Positions 36,701 to 46,886 of a stretch of DNA of 64,000 bases are shown piece by piece. The translations under genes and the position numbers were made by a program. Below the pieces are notes generated by a model. That model was not told the DNA's origin, did not search any database, and saw only the letters and a program-made list of their open reading frames with translations. The DNA lies in contig NC_026661.2 of the NCBI RefSeq assembly GCF_000004075.3, forward strand, positions 3,968,001-4,032,000, written 5' to 3'. The DNA is from Cucumis sativus (taxonomy: Eukaryota > Streptophyta > Magnoliopsida > Cucurbitales > Cucurbitaceae). Position 1 is the stretch's first letter, and each line of letters opens with the position of its first letter.

Positions 36701-38612
36701 GCCATACTGAATTTAACAGCAGAGAGATGGTATTCAATGTTCAGTAAGCTCCTGTTCTAATTGGAAATGCTCCTTGTGTGAGGCCCCCGTGAGAAGTAAT
36801 CTGCAGGTTTTCATGGCCCCTTTAATCTGTTATAGGTTTGTCGCTTATAAGTTGTAATTTATTAATTACGAGGTATGCATTAAGGTTTCCTATTCATGTG
36901 ACTTAAAGGTGGTTGTGTCTAACTGTCTTCTTTGTTATTCTATGGGGCTCTAGCAAAAGTTGCTGTCTCTATCTGCTTTTTAGCAGTGTTGGTGCGCACA
37001 CAACAAACAGCCAATTCTTTGATTTAGTGGCATGGTCATTTGGTTAAGGATTCTAAAATTTTGGTTGTGGGATTGATATGAATAAGCCAATAGTGGATTT
37101 ATTTGGAAAATTTGGGAAGAGGGAGGCTAGCTGCCGTTTGTTTCTTCTTTGGTGACGTACTTGTAGTTTGTTAGTAGATACTACTGGAGTAGGCAGGTTA
37201 CAAGGGGTTCCAAGGAGGTGAGAACCGGGAATCTAGGAGAGTCCAAGCCTCTCAAATGTTTGGTACTGTTGTAACTCCTATAAGTTATAACTAAATATAA
37301 AATATAATACTCTGCAGTCTGTTCGTCTAAGTATTTTTTCAGACATCTTTTATTCCTCTATTTCCCTTTCATAGAAATGACAAGACTGTTTGTATGTTTG
37401 TATGTTTTTTATTGTATATTAAGTCGTTTGAATTGTATCTTCAGGTATTATTACAGTAGCAGTTTGGGGTATTACTATGATCCATCTACAGGACTCTTTT
37501 GTTCTGCTACGTCTGGACGATGGTAGTGTACTCATCCTTGTAACTCTTTTCCTTTAATTTAGTCTTGCAACTTAACTTATTTTATAAATGGCTGGGAACA
37601 TTGAAGTTGTTTGGTTGATTCTGCTTGCATAATGGCTTGAAACTTTTATTACGCTAGTGTTGTTTGATTCTCAGAGTAGGGTATTGGGGCTAGGAATCTA
37701 AAAAATTGTTTGTTTGATTATTTTTGCATATATTTTGGCTTGATAATAGTGTGTTGGGTTCACTCTTAGATCCCACCGCAATTTCTTGGGTTCTTTTTGT
37801 TTCTTTTTTTTCTGCACTCATTTTTACTTGTTTCACTGACTTAAAAATACAAGACCACAACAACAATCCCTTGTATGGAGAACTGGCGTAAATTGGTGGT
37901 TGTGTGGGGATCTGGAACTCTTGAAATTTTCAATTGATTTGAAAAACTGAAAAATGACATCGTAAATATAAGCCTGCAAGCCTATGAATATGGATGCAAG
38001 TGGTAATAAAAAAAATAAACCTTTATAAGGAGGTGCTATTTTCTTAACCTTTAAAGACTGCTTCACTGAATTTCTGTTACCCGCACACAGCTTACAGGCC
38101 TTGTAACAAGTTATAGACTGGATGCATTATAAGAAAAATATCCATGGTTTCAGTATTGAGTTGAGGTGTGTGAGTGTGGTAGGCGAGCATAATCTTTAGA
38201 AAGGTTTTGAGTCTTTTGGTTTGTTAGATAATCATTGGTGAAAATAACATTGTGGCTTGACCCAATATTTTGAAATATTCTCATATTTATTGGATTTCAC
38301 GTGGAAACTGGAAAGTACCCAGAAATGTAAGTGCTCGTTGTTTCAGTTCCAATATATCTTTTTATTTTGCCATTCTAGTTTTAGAATGAACCAACCTAAA
38401 TAATTGACATGAGGAAATCAAATTGTTCGAGCAGCCAAGAATCATTGCAAACATCTAGTTTTCGGATACAAAATATGTTTAGACTGAATCATTGAGAATT
38501 GGATAATGTTGAAGTGATGATGACTTGTTTTTTATCTTTTAGGTACTCTTATAATGAGGAGACTGGCGCATATGATGAACTCCATGAAGCTTCTGCCCCT
38601 AATGCCAATTGA
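27779..38612 (+). CDS. CD2BP2: CD2BP2/LIN1-like U5 snRNP-associated protein with OCRE domain, 409 aa, ten exons
   Basis: Exons 27779-27858, 28484-28700, 29339-29464, 29548-29700, 30656-30785, 30982-31023, 33814-34104, 34207-34249, 37445-37522 and 38543-38612 join in frame (1230 nt). The N-terminus is acidic (RRFFEDEDDD), followed by QKRVRFPKGRK, a conserved GYFDAAGNFVEYV motif, and LRRLKG with a helical region. The last ~55 residues form an aromatic OCRE repeat (DYVYDESSGYYYSSSLGYYYDPSTG is split over exons 8-9; residues ~354-398). In yeast and animals LIN1/CD2BP2 (U5-52K) joins U5/tri-snRNP assembly through a GYF domain. Plant members, such as Arabidopsis At5g09390, carry the aromatic OCRE-type end seen here. 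I infer a nuclear role in spliceosome assembly. Introns 6 (2.8 kb) and 8 (3.2 kb) are swollen by repeats. The exon 7 donor (GTATGC) was chosen by phase. Confidence 0.9.
30057..30077. repeat. (AC)n microsatellite in intron 4 of the CD2BP2-like gene
   Basis: About ten AC dinucleotides follow a C-rich run (ccccccctccccc). This is a simple-sequence repeat likely to vary in length. Confidence 0.9.
32090..32415. repeat. Long imperfect inverted repeat with almost no loop, in intron 6 of the CD2BP2-like gene
   Basis: The arm 32150-32257 is matched by the reverse complement of 32260-32359. Both outer ends begin ctctcaagcccatgac when read inward, and matching blocks include atcttcttg, cactaaac, gagagtcgt and cataagtag. 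The centre is gcaacaa-gt-ttgttgc, a seven-base stem with a two-base loop. A weaker match continues outward (ggaggaaagtgagcaacca against ggaggaaagggagcagcca) to about 32110 and 32405. By eye the inner arms are about 80% identical. A transcript would fold into a long hairpin. It could be a foldback element, an inverted duplication or a young small-RNA hairpin locus. Confidence 0.8.
32432..33485 (+). pseudogene. LINE (L1-type non-LTR) reverse transcriptase relic in intron 6
   Basis: An open segment (32432-32926) translates with plant LINE hallmarks: NFEKVYDNVDWDFW, KGFSYKWRMWM, SRGLKQGDPLSPFLF, then LSHLQFVDDTMLF (catalytic FVDD for the usual FADD) and SGLKINRSKC. After a stop and frame change, 33057-33485 continues with FFSKAGRLTSIRSMLSGTSVYYL and GLGIGNLRILNRALLAKWL, the usual downstream region. 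The two pieces lie in the order of an intact LINE, but the 5' endonuclease/ORF1 part and the 3' end are missing, so it is dead. It shares the sense orientation of the host gene. Confidence 0.88.
35766..35962. repeat. 51-bp direct repeat, two copies 146 bp apart
   Basis: Copies at 35766-35816 and 35912-35962 share gaccaaggatgtgtagtatg and the following agttaggtag exactly, with a few differences at the left end. The pair lies in intron 8 of the CD2BP2-like gene. Confidence 0.85.
36114..36150 (+). pseudogene. 5' half of an elongator tRNA-Met gene
   Basis: Thirty-seven bases match the plant cytosolic elongator tRNA-Met from position 2 to just past the anticodon, including the A-box region gcagttggctagcg and aggtctcata with the CAT anticodon. 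Compared with my memory of the consensus there are two C-to-T changes, both at CpG positions, as expected from decay of methylated DNA. The match stops exactly where plant tRNA-Met genes carry their intron. The next bases are LTR-like, and no clear 3' half follows. Confidence 0.6.
36152..36545 (+). mobile_element. LTR-like sequence beginning TGTAACACCCC
   Basis: TGTAACACCCC is a common start of plant gypsy-type LTRs. Here it begins two bases after the tRNA-Met half. Downstream is a 58-61-bp near-tandem duplication (36427-36483 and 36485-36545) sharing aattttaggtacgggtctta. I could not define the right end or find coding domains, so the class is tentative. Confidence 0.4.
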
Positions 38613-40013
38613 GAAATGATGAAGATCTGATGGAGGGAACTGTACAGAATACTGAACCGAACAACAAATTGGAAGATGTGATAATGATGGGTAAGGTTAC
38701 AGTTGTCTTTGTACTTTTCACTTTTTTTTTTTTTCTTGGAATATCATTGTAAGTTATGCTCTACAGTTGCTGTTTGATTTTGTTATTACTTCACTGAACT
38801 CTATCAATGGAGTCACTAAGCATGGGAAGGTGGCCAAATGCAACTTTCTGTAGGCTGGATTTTGTATTTTAAAGGCTTAGTTCTATCTCTCTATAAAACA
38901 GTGCAAATTACTTGTTTCCTTTTCCGGACTTCTATACTTTCATCTGTTTGGTTCTTGAATTTTTTTAACATAATCAAATCAAACCTAGGGTTATATTCGT
39001 GATTTGTTCTACTAAAATCATAAATATAATTGATTTAGTTATTTGTGTGTACCCAATATTAGAGGCAATGATATGCTTTTTAGAGGAGATATGATTTAAG
39101 AAGAATTAGATGGTTTATTTAGGCCGCTTTGTCAAAATGCTCAATACTTTCTATTATACCTTGCATTATTTAAAAAGAAAAATTGCATCACATTGAGAAA
39201 AAAATAGTTCATGTCACTTATATTTTTACATATCACGATTGTGGTAAAATTAGTAATATCAAATGGTTATGAAAATGTAGTGATGTGTTATATTATCGTA
39301 AATTCTTTTTGCTATTTTTTTTTAGCTTCCCAAGATTTTAACTGGTTACAAAAATTAATTATAAAAGGGATTTATCTTGTATCATCTTTACCCTTTATTG
39401 GTAATAAGAACAAATATAATATTTCTCCAAAAATTGACACTTGAGAGTTTGGGGAGAATCATCAAATACACAATGTCTAATGTTTGACAAAAAAAAAAAA
39501 AGGAATACTAGCCTTTTTATTATCCCGCTGTTTGATGGAAAAAGTTTTACTATATTCGTAAATATTTTAGTTCGTTTTGCTATGTTTGAAAACAAACACT
39601 AATTATTAATTGAAATCTAAATTAGATTTCATTGCACACGTTTTCTTAACTCGTATGTAAAATACCACTTTATCAATACCTCATCTAACATATAGTCAGT
39701 TATCTATCACACAAGATAACATCTATACTCTTTTAACGATAGATGTTCTCTCTTATAATTTTTCAAACCGCAAGGGTTAAGTTTTAATATTTTAACTTTT
39801 CTCAAACTATAATACAAAAGGTAATATATATATATATACACACACGTGGGAAAATACTACTCGAGTGTTTTTTGTTTTTTATTTTAAAATAAATAGGGAA
39901 AAATCCTATTTTCCCTGCAAATTAACCAGATAAGGTTGCTCACAAGCAAGGTAGCTTTCTTTTCTTTTTTGGCATTTTTCATTCAATGTTCTATGTTGTT
40001 CCTCTCAACTTCT
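38613..40013. other. Convergent intergenic region between CD2BP2-like gene and receptor kinase
   Basis: The two flanking genes converge here, so the stretch should hold both 3' UTRs. Sequence is AT-rich with a short (TA)n tract followed by caca near 39822-39845. No additional gene is supported. Confidence 0.6.
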
Positions 40014-42941
40014 TCACGTTGAATCAAAAGGGTTCTTGCCTTCTTGGCTATCATCCAAGTTCACAAGTCTTCCCAATGTGATGCTTGAAAACAGATCAAG
40101 AAGTGCTGGTCGAGGAGTCGATAAATCTTGAGCTGCATTCTTCATTGTTGGCCTAAACTGAGGATTGACATTAATACAAGCCAATGCTAGTTTAGTCATT
40201 GTGAGTATTTCTTCAGCCACTTGAGCAGTAGGAATTGGTAAGCGCTTGTCAATGATATCCTTTAACTGAAAAGATTCCACATTATTCAACGATTCCAAAG
40301 ACGATAATGTCGTTGAAAGAGCGTATATGAGCTCGCCAGGGTGATGCCCCATGATCGTTTCAAGTGTCACTACTCCGAAACTATAAACATCACATTTTGG
40401 TGTAACCTTCGTTGTATACGCAAGCTCTGTAGGTAGATATATGATGTATTTAGAACATTGTAAAAAAATCTTATAGAAATATGTTCATCATTTGGTGAGT
40501 CAGTTACCTGGAGCTATGTACCCATAAGTACCAGCTGTTGCGGTCCAAGTCGTCGAGCCGATGTCTACAAGTCTAGCTGTTCCAAAGTCAGAAATGTGAG
40601 CTTCATGGTTTGTATCCAATAGTATATTGTTGCTCGAAATGTCTCTATGAATGATTGGAGGCACACAGTCGTGATGCATATAGTTTAGAGCATTTGCAAT
40701 CCCTTTGACAACATTGATCCTTCTCATCCAATTCAATTCTTTTGCTAGCTCTTCATTACTCAACATGTTGGCCAAATTTCCTCTTTCTAAGTACTCATAA
40801 ACTAAAAGAGATTGTCGAGAGTGAAAACAGAACCCGTAAAGCTTAACAATGTTCCGATGTCGAATTTTCGTCAATGCACTTATTTCACTCTCTGATGCTC
40901 TTTGATTTTCCAACTTGGAGTGATGAACAGAATGCAGTTTCTTCACTGCCACAACTTGGCCTGTTGACAACTTAGCCTTGTAAACACTTCCATGTCCTCC
41001 AACCCCAATACAATGCTTATCATCAAAGCCTTCAGTTGCTTCACTTATGTCTCCATATACCAACTTTCCATCATAACTCCAAATTGAAAACAAATCTCCA
41101 TTGTGTAAATCTCTCACCTCAACCTTCTTTCTTCTTTCACTTCTTTTCAGAGCACATACAAATCCAATGCTAATCCACAATCCAATTACCAAAACTGAAA
41201 AAGAAAGAATGAGAATCAAAGCAAGTGAAGAAATAGCTGCCTTTTTATCCTTCACATGAACTGGACAATTCTTCAAGCTGGTTTGGTTTCCACACAGGGC
41301 TTTGTTGTTCTCAAATGACTCTGCTGATGCTTCTTCAAAAGCCTTGCTCTCAGGAATTGGGCCTTCCAAGTCATTATATGACAAGTCGACGAGCCGTAAA
41401 CTCCTCATTTGATCGAAAGCCGATGGGATCGAACCGGAAAGATGATTGTGGGAAAGGTTTAGTACTTCTAGTTTCACCAGATTTGCAAGTTGCGGCGGAA
41501 TAGCCCCGGAAAGAGTGTTGTGACTGAGATCCAACAACAACTGTAGACTGGCCAGATTGCCAAACTCTATAGGAACGTTTCCTCCAAAGCTATTGCTTCT
41601 CAAGTTTAAATACAACAGCTTTGAGAGATCAGCTATTTGTTTTGGTATTGAGCCACTTAGTTTGTTGTCTGCTAGATCAATATATGATAGATCAGGCAAG
41701 GTTCCAATTTCTAGAGGTATATCTCCAGAAAGCTTGTTGCTGCTCAAATTAAGGTAGATCAAGGACTTCAAATTTCCAACTTCTTTGGGAATTTGTCCTG
41801 CAAGATTGTTGGAAGACAGGTCAAGAAAATGTAAGGGACTTGATTCTCCAAGTTCTGCTGGAATCTCTCCACTAATCTGGTTATCGGAGATCTTCAAGCT
41901 TTTGAGAAGTCGGCATCTCGCCCATTTGGGTGAAACTTCCCCATAGAAATCATTGTAACTAAGATCAATATAATCCAAGTTCGGATATATACCGAAATCT
42001 TCAGATATGTTTCCATGAAACTTGTTTCGATCGAGCCGAACCCGAGTTAGACTGGTGCAGTTCTTTAGGCCTTCAGGGACAGAACCACTGAAGTTGTTGT
42101 TACTAGCACAGAAGCAATGCAATAAACCTCCATGACACAGAGTTTGTGGTAGAGAGCCAGAGATGGTATTGTTTGAGAGGAAGAAATGAGTCAAGTTGGT
42201 GAGTTTGTTTATCTCTTTTGGCAGCACACCAGACAATTGATTTCCATAGAGGGACAACACTTTTAGACCAGAAATATCTCCTAAAGATGGCGGGATCAAA
42301 CCGGTCAGATTGTTTAAATGCAACCGAAGCTCGACAAGAAACCTCAACTTTCCTAGCTTAGATGGGATTGAGCCAGACAGATGGTTGCTGCCAAGATTCA
42401 GAACTGAAAGGCTCCTCAAGTTTTGAATCGTCAACGGGATCGAACCCGAAAGAAGATTTCGTGAGAAGCTCAATGAAATAAGCTTCGCCAACCCTCCAAT
42501 CTCCTTTGGTATGCCTCCTTCAAAGCCATTGTTGCTGAGGTTGAGCTTGATCAGTTCAGGAAGCTTACTGATCGAAGGAGGAATGGTCCCGAAAAGTTGG
42601 TTACCGTAGAGATCAAGAGTAAGGAGATTGGGGAATGATGAGAAGTTGAAATGTTCAAGAGTACCTATCAAGCCAATGTTTTTGAGAATGATATGATTCA
42701 CAAGTTGAGCATTGTTGCAAGTAATGCCTTCCCAATTGCAAGGACTTGGATTTGGAAATGGGAGTAATTCCCATGAAGGAAGGAGAGCTTGAGAGCTGTT
42801 TTTAAGGCTAAACTTCCATTGAAGCAAAGCTTCAAGCTCTCCCTCTCTTTGTTGCTGTTGAATTGAAGAAGCAACATCAATGGCCAAATGAAAAATCAGA
42901 AAGATGAAGAAAAGATGTAGAACTGCCTTGAATTGCATCAT
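40014..42941 (-). CDS. MIK2-like LRR receptor kinase, 948 aa, two exons
   Basis: Exon 1 (42941-40508) and exon 2 (40426-40014) join in frame across an 81-bp intron inside the APE motif (IAP-EL), giving 2847 nt. Without splicing the frame would end two codons later at GN-stop. Signal peptide about 1-26; an N-terminal LRR cap with CNWEGITC; about 20 plant-type LRRs (LxxLxLxxNxLxGxIP) to ~535; a C-terminal cap with Cys550 and Cys559; membrane helix ~571-597. The kinase has the Gly loop GVGGHG (646-651), Lys667, HRD (765-767) and DFG (785-787), so it should be active. The sequence resembles the MDIS1-interacting receptor-like kinase 2 group (LRR-XII/XI-like). Arabidopsis MIK2 perceives secreted peptides at the plasma membrane in immunity and pollen guidance. 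The ligand in this species is unknown. It is shorter than Arabidopsis MIK2 (about 1045 aa). Confidence 0.93.
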
Positions 42942-43004
42942 CTAGAATTTCAAAAGCAGCATCAAATTCCTTGCTTAAATTGGTACTGCAAATTTCAAAA
43001 TATA

Positions 43005-43021
43005 TGTGTGTGTGTGTGTGA
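43005..43021. repeat. (TG)n microsatellite in the receptor-kinase leader
   Basis: Eight TG dinucleotides lie about 65-80 bp upstream of the minus-strand ATG at 42941, next to a TATATTTT-like box on the gene strand (42997-43006). It may overlap the core promoter or 5' UTR. Confidence 0.85.
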
Positions 43022-43192
43022 AGAAAATTGGCCAAACCCAAAAACTGAGAGATATTTCAACAGAACTGTTTCTTTTCCAACAACTGAAAGAGATTGTAGT
43101 GAAAGACAATATTTGGGTGATATTAGTTTCATCATTTCTCTTCAAGGACAGTGAGAGGGATATTTCAAATTTCCATTATGAAGAATGGGATT

Positions 43193-43427
43193 AGTCAAAG
43201 ATACTTAACACATCACTCTTGAAATTGAAGTTAAAACTCATGGATTTATCTGGCATGGAATAAAGAAATGAGAAGGAAAAAGAAAAATGTCAAATGAAGT
43301 AGTTTTCAAGAATATATAATGCCATACAAATGGATTTTTATTGTATTTTGTTTGTGTTGATTTACATTTCAAAGTGGTCTTTACTTCACATGTGATTCAA
43401 AAGTCACTCCACATTTTGGCCTTGACT
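43193..43427 (-). promoter_or_regulatory. Two W-box cores upstream of the receptor kinase
   Basis: TTGACT is present on the gene strand at 43198-43193 and on the opposite strand at 43422-43427, about 250 and 485 bp before the start codon. W-boxes bind WRKY factors and are common at immune receptor genes. Six-base sites occur by chance, so function is only inferred. Confidence 0.35.
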
Positions 43428-45377
43428 TTTCAAACTAAGCCTCTCTCATCATCAACAATACACGTAGGTGGCTTTGGTAGGACTTCATTTGTGGTCTCTT
43501 TATGTGGTGTTTTGCTCATCCTCCAAAGTGGGAAAAATATTATTCTTATATTTGAAATTGGCTAAATTTAAAAAAAAAAAAAATTACCCAAAAATTTGTT
43601 TATTAGTATCATTCATAGTTTATGATAAGACTTTTATCAATGTTTATATCAATAACGTTTACAGTTTAAAATTTTTGTATATTTTATAAATATTTTAATT
43701 TATTATGCTATATTAGTATCATATTTTTTTTTACTCACGATGTATTTTCTCTCTTTATAAAAGCTCTTTTTATCTTAAATATTATAATATAAAGAATAAC
43801 TTCTTCTAGTCTTTGCCAAATCTTGAATTGTTAAAGTACTTCTTCAATTTTGAATAGACTAATGAAATATATTTTTTTAAAAAAGTGTCTAAACAAATAA
43901 TTATCTATGCCCCCACATGTGATGAGATCTAAAGATTACAATAATCATATAAACAATGTCTTATTTAGAAGATGACATCATGGGGGAAGAAAATGTATGC
44001 ATCACAAAATTGAGGAAATATATGTTATCATAAATTTGAAATATTTTTAAAAGGTGCAAATCATTTATAAAATATACAAAATTTCAGTCAATTGTAACGA
44101 CTATTTGTCAACATAACTAATAGACAATGATAAAAATCGATCAATGTATATCAATCATAAATCTAAAATTTTGTTATACGAGTGTTTAGATTGAGTTATA
44201 TTTGAAAATAAGGGATTAATTTTTTTAATTTTTATATCAAATTAAAAATCTATTTATGAATTGTTGATATTGTAATTAATATAAACTATTAGTGAGAGAT
44301 TGATGTCAGGTGGTCCAATATAAATGTATCATGATTAATGATTGGTCATAAATCATGTTGTGAGTCCAATTTGCAAGGTTTGAGTCACATTTGTTCATAC
44401 TTATTTAATAAGATATATACATAAAACAACATATATATAAATTTCAACATTCAATTTTTTATTTAAATAAGTTCGCTATAAAAACTCTTTACACCTCTAA
44501 ATTTCTTATTTAGCAATTTATTTTAAACTAATGTTTTCCTAAATATTAAAGCTAAGTTTTCGAGACTAAACATAAAACAAATAATAATGAAAAAATAAAA
44601 ATAAAAACAAATAATTTAATCACCATTTTTATTTTTTATTTTTTATTTTTTATTTAAAAATTACAAAAGAAGATAATTCCAAAAACAAAAACAAAATTTT
44701 AAAAATTAGCTCTCCTTGGAAGTTAAAAAAGTTATAATATCAAAGGAAGAGATTTAAGGTGAAAGTTGTTTGTAGCTTAATTTTCGAACATCCAAATCAA
44801 ATTGAACCAAACATTCTTTTTTTTTTTTTAATTTTAACATTATCCTTAAGTAATCAAGCTTGCAAAAAAAATATAATGGGAAAACATCCAAAATTAACCA
44901 ACTCCCATAGTTGAGTTGTCTTAACCCTCCAAAAATTACAGAAAGGAAAGAAATGGGACAAAGAAACTCACTTTTTAACTTCAATAAAGATACAACAATA
45001 AAAAGAAAACCAACGGGTAAAAAATAACAACGTTTTTGTCCTAATAATGATATAATATAATCAAATTAAACTGGAAAAAAGACCTACAACACAAATAGAA
45101 CCCAAGGATGAATAAGCCATTCCCGCAAATTCACCATGTAGAATATCCCCATTCCCCAACCCGACACCTCTAATTGGTACTCAAATTTTACCCACCCCTT
45201 TGGAGGGAACGTTGCTTAAAATGAACCATCAAACAAAAAAGAACGTAGATATCTTGCAAAAATCAAAATTTCCTGTCCAGTACCATTTACGAATGTTCTC
45301 ATTTTATACGGATAAAAGGAAAAACATTGAAGTTTTCATCACAAAAGAAGTGGACAGAAAGATCAGATGGGCAATAT

Positions 45378-45452
45378 ATATATATAGAATCTCTTCGTCC
45401 TGGTCTCCGTAGAATGGACTATGTAGAATATAACATATATATATATATATAG
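45378..45452. repeat. Two (TA)n microsatellites
   Basis: Short AT dinucleotide tracts lie near 45375-45386 and 45435-45452. They are simple-sequence repeats likely to be polymorphic. Confidence 0.8.
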
Positions 45453-46886
45453 AACTTCTAAGCGGCACTAGTATCATGAGTTTAATCAATCGTAAAAAAG
45501 CAGTAGGCAAAAGGATCAGAGGGGCAATATTTCCAAGTTCAAAACCTAAACATAAAACAACATAATAAAGCAAGCACAGCCACCCCGTATTCACCAAACT
45601 CCGAAACAAAGTGAGCAATGGAACCGAATTATGCAAATTTATAATTTAATTCTTATTAAATAAATTTTCTTACAGGAGAGATGTTAAGACATTTTATACA
45701 TGCAGATCCCTTCCTATTTAAAGGAAATCAATCAAGCATCGATACAGCCATTGCCAAGCAACTGAAGCATCATTGCCAGCCTCACCCCCCCACAAGGGCA
45801 GCAACAGCCAATCGAACTCATGTCCTATCGTACATCAACAAACGTATCTGCTATCAAACAGCACAGCACCAATTGTGTAATCCGAAAGCTACAATACAGT
45901 CAGTCACCACATCAAGCAGCAAGAGATTGATCTAAATGTTTGGGATAGTAAATCTGTGAGTTTGAAGCCACCCCTTCAAATAACATAGAAAAACTATAAA
46001 CTTATGTTACGATGGCTTAAAGTTCAAACCTGCAGCTAAATTTTCTTGAACCAACTTTCACCATTAAAATCAATCGATAACACCTCTCAAATGCATCATC
46101 AGCTATGTGTTAAAAAAATCGATCAACATAGGTGGGTCAAACCTATATATCAAGGCCTCTAGATCTCCTTGCGGGTGAAGTGCTTTCAAAACTTGGATAG
46201 ACCAGAATGGATAATCAGGTCAAACATCAAATCCTAACGTATTATCAAGTTTTTAAAAAACATTTAAACGTGACCAAAAACCTTACCAACAATTCTATCC
46301 AGTGAATATTAGTTAAGAAACTTCCCACAGCAACATCATACTTCATAGACAATCATACTGATAAAGTCAGCAAACTGCTGCAACCAGCATCAAAGTCACG
46401 AACACCCATCTATCACATAGAAACAGCATCAACAGCCACAAAATCAACATCCGCCAATCAGGCGCCAGTCACTCTTACCCCGAACATAACTATAAAATCC
46501 AATAGAGGATTCATGATGAATAAGGATAGCTCAAATATATAAAAAGAAAAAAAGAAAATACAGGAAAAGAAAAAGACACCACGATTGCTCAAAACAAAGT
46601 AGTACTGGTACTACAGAGTAGAGAAACAGAAATATAAAGGAAGAACATGTCCCAAAGCTATAACCTATGACTGGAAATAAGGATACAGACTGCAGAGGTA
46701 AAAAGTATCAAACTGATACAAGATAGTAGATAGGAACATGAAGCTCAATATATGAGAATTGAACACCATAGGAAAGTCCTACCAAAACTAGAATTTATAG
46801 TCTGATAACATTTTTAATCAACAAGTCCTCAAAGCATTCATTCCTGCACTGTTTGGTTATGTCCACAGTTCTCCTCCCATCCGTAT

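Larger units (their letters stand above)
34250..37444. other. Repeat-filled intron 8 of the CD2BP2-like gene
   Basis: This 3.2-kb intron interrupts the OCRE coding sequence. It contains two direct-repeat pairs, a half tRNA-Met and an LTR-like start (separate entries). The remainder, including a purine-rich stretch at about 34790-35440, looks like old transposon sequence without recognisable domains. Confidence 0.6.
42942..46886. other. Region between receptor kinase and SC35 gene
   Basis: The first ~500 bases are the receptor-kinase promoter on the minus strand. About 43560-45000 is very AT-rich with poly-A/T runs and no gene. From about 45450 to 46886 the composition is less extreme and probably contains the 3' UTR of the SC35 gene, perhaps with UTR introns. 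The short open frames here have no recognisable domains. Confidence 0.5.

Noticed and set aside
40500-40507. Receptor kinase ending at GN-stop after IAP
   Set aside because: Reading through a GTAACT donor; splicing to 40426 restores the APEL motif and the rest of the kinase.
41315-41757. Plus-strand open frames opposite the receptor kinase
   Set aside because: Shadows of LRR coding sequence on the other strand.
44754-44984. 76-codon minus-strand open frame
   Set aside because: Composition-driven Leu/Lys-rich frame in AT-rich intergenic DNA, with no domain or splice partners.
45681-45935. 84-codon plus-strand open frame
   Set aside because: No recognisable domain, no supporting neighbours, and it lies antisense to the probable SC35 3' UTR.
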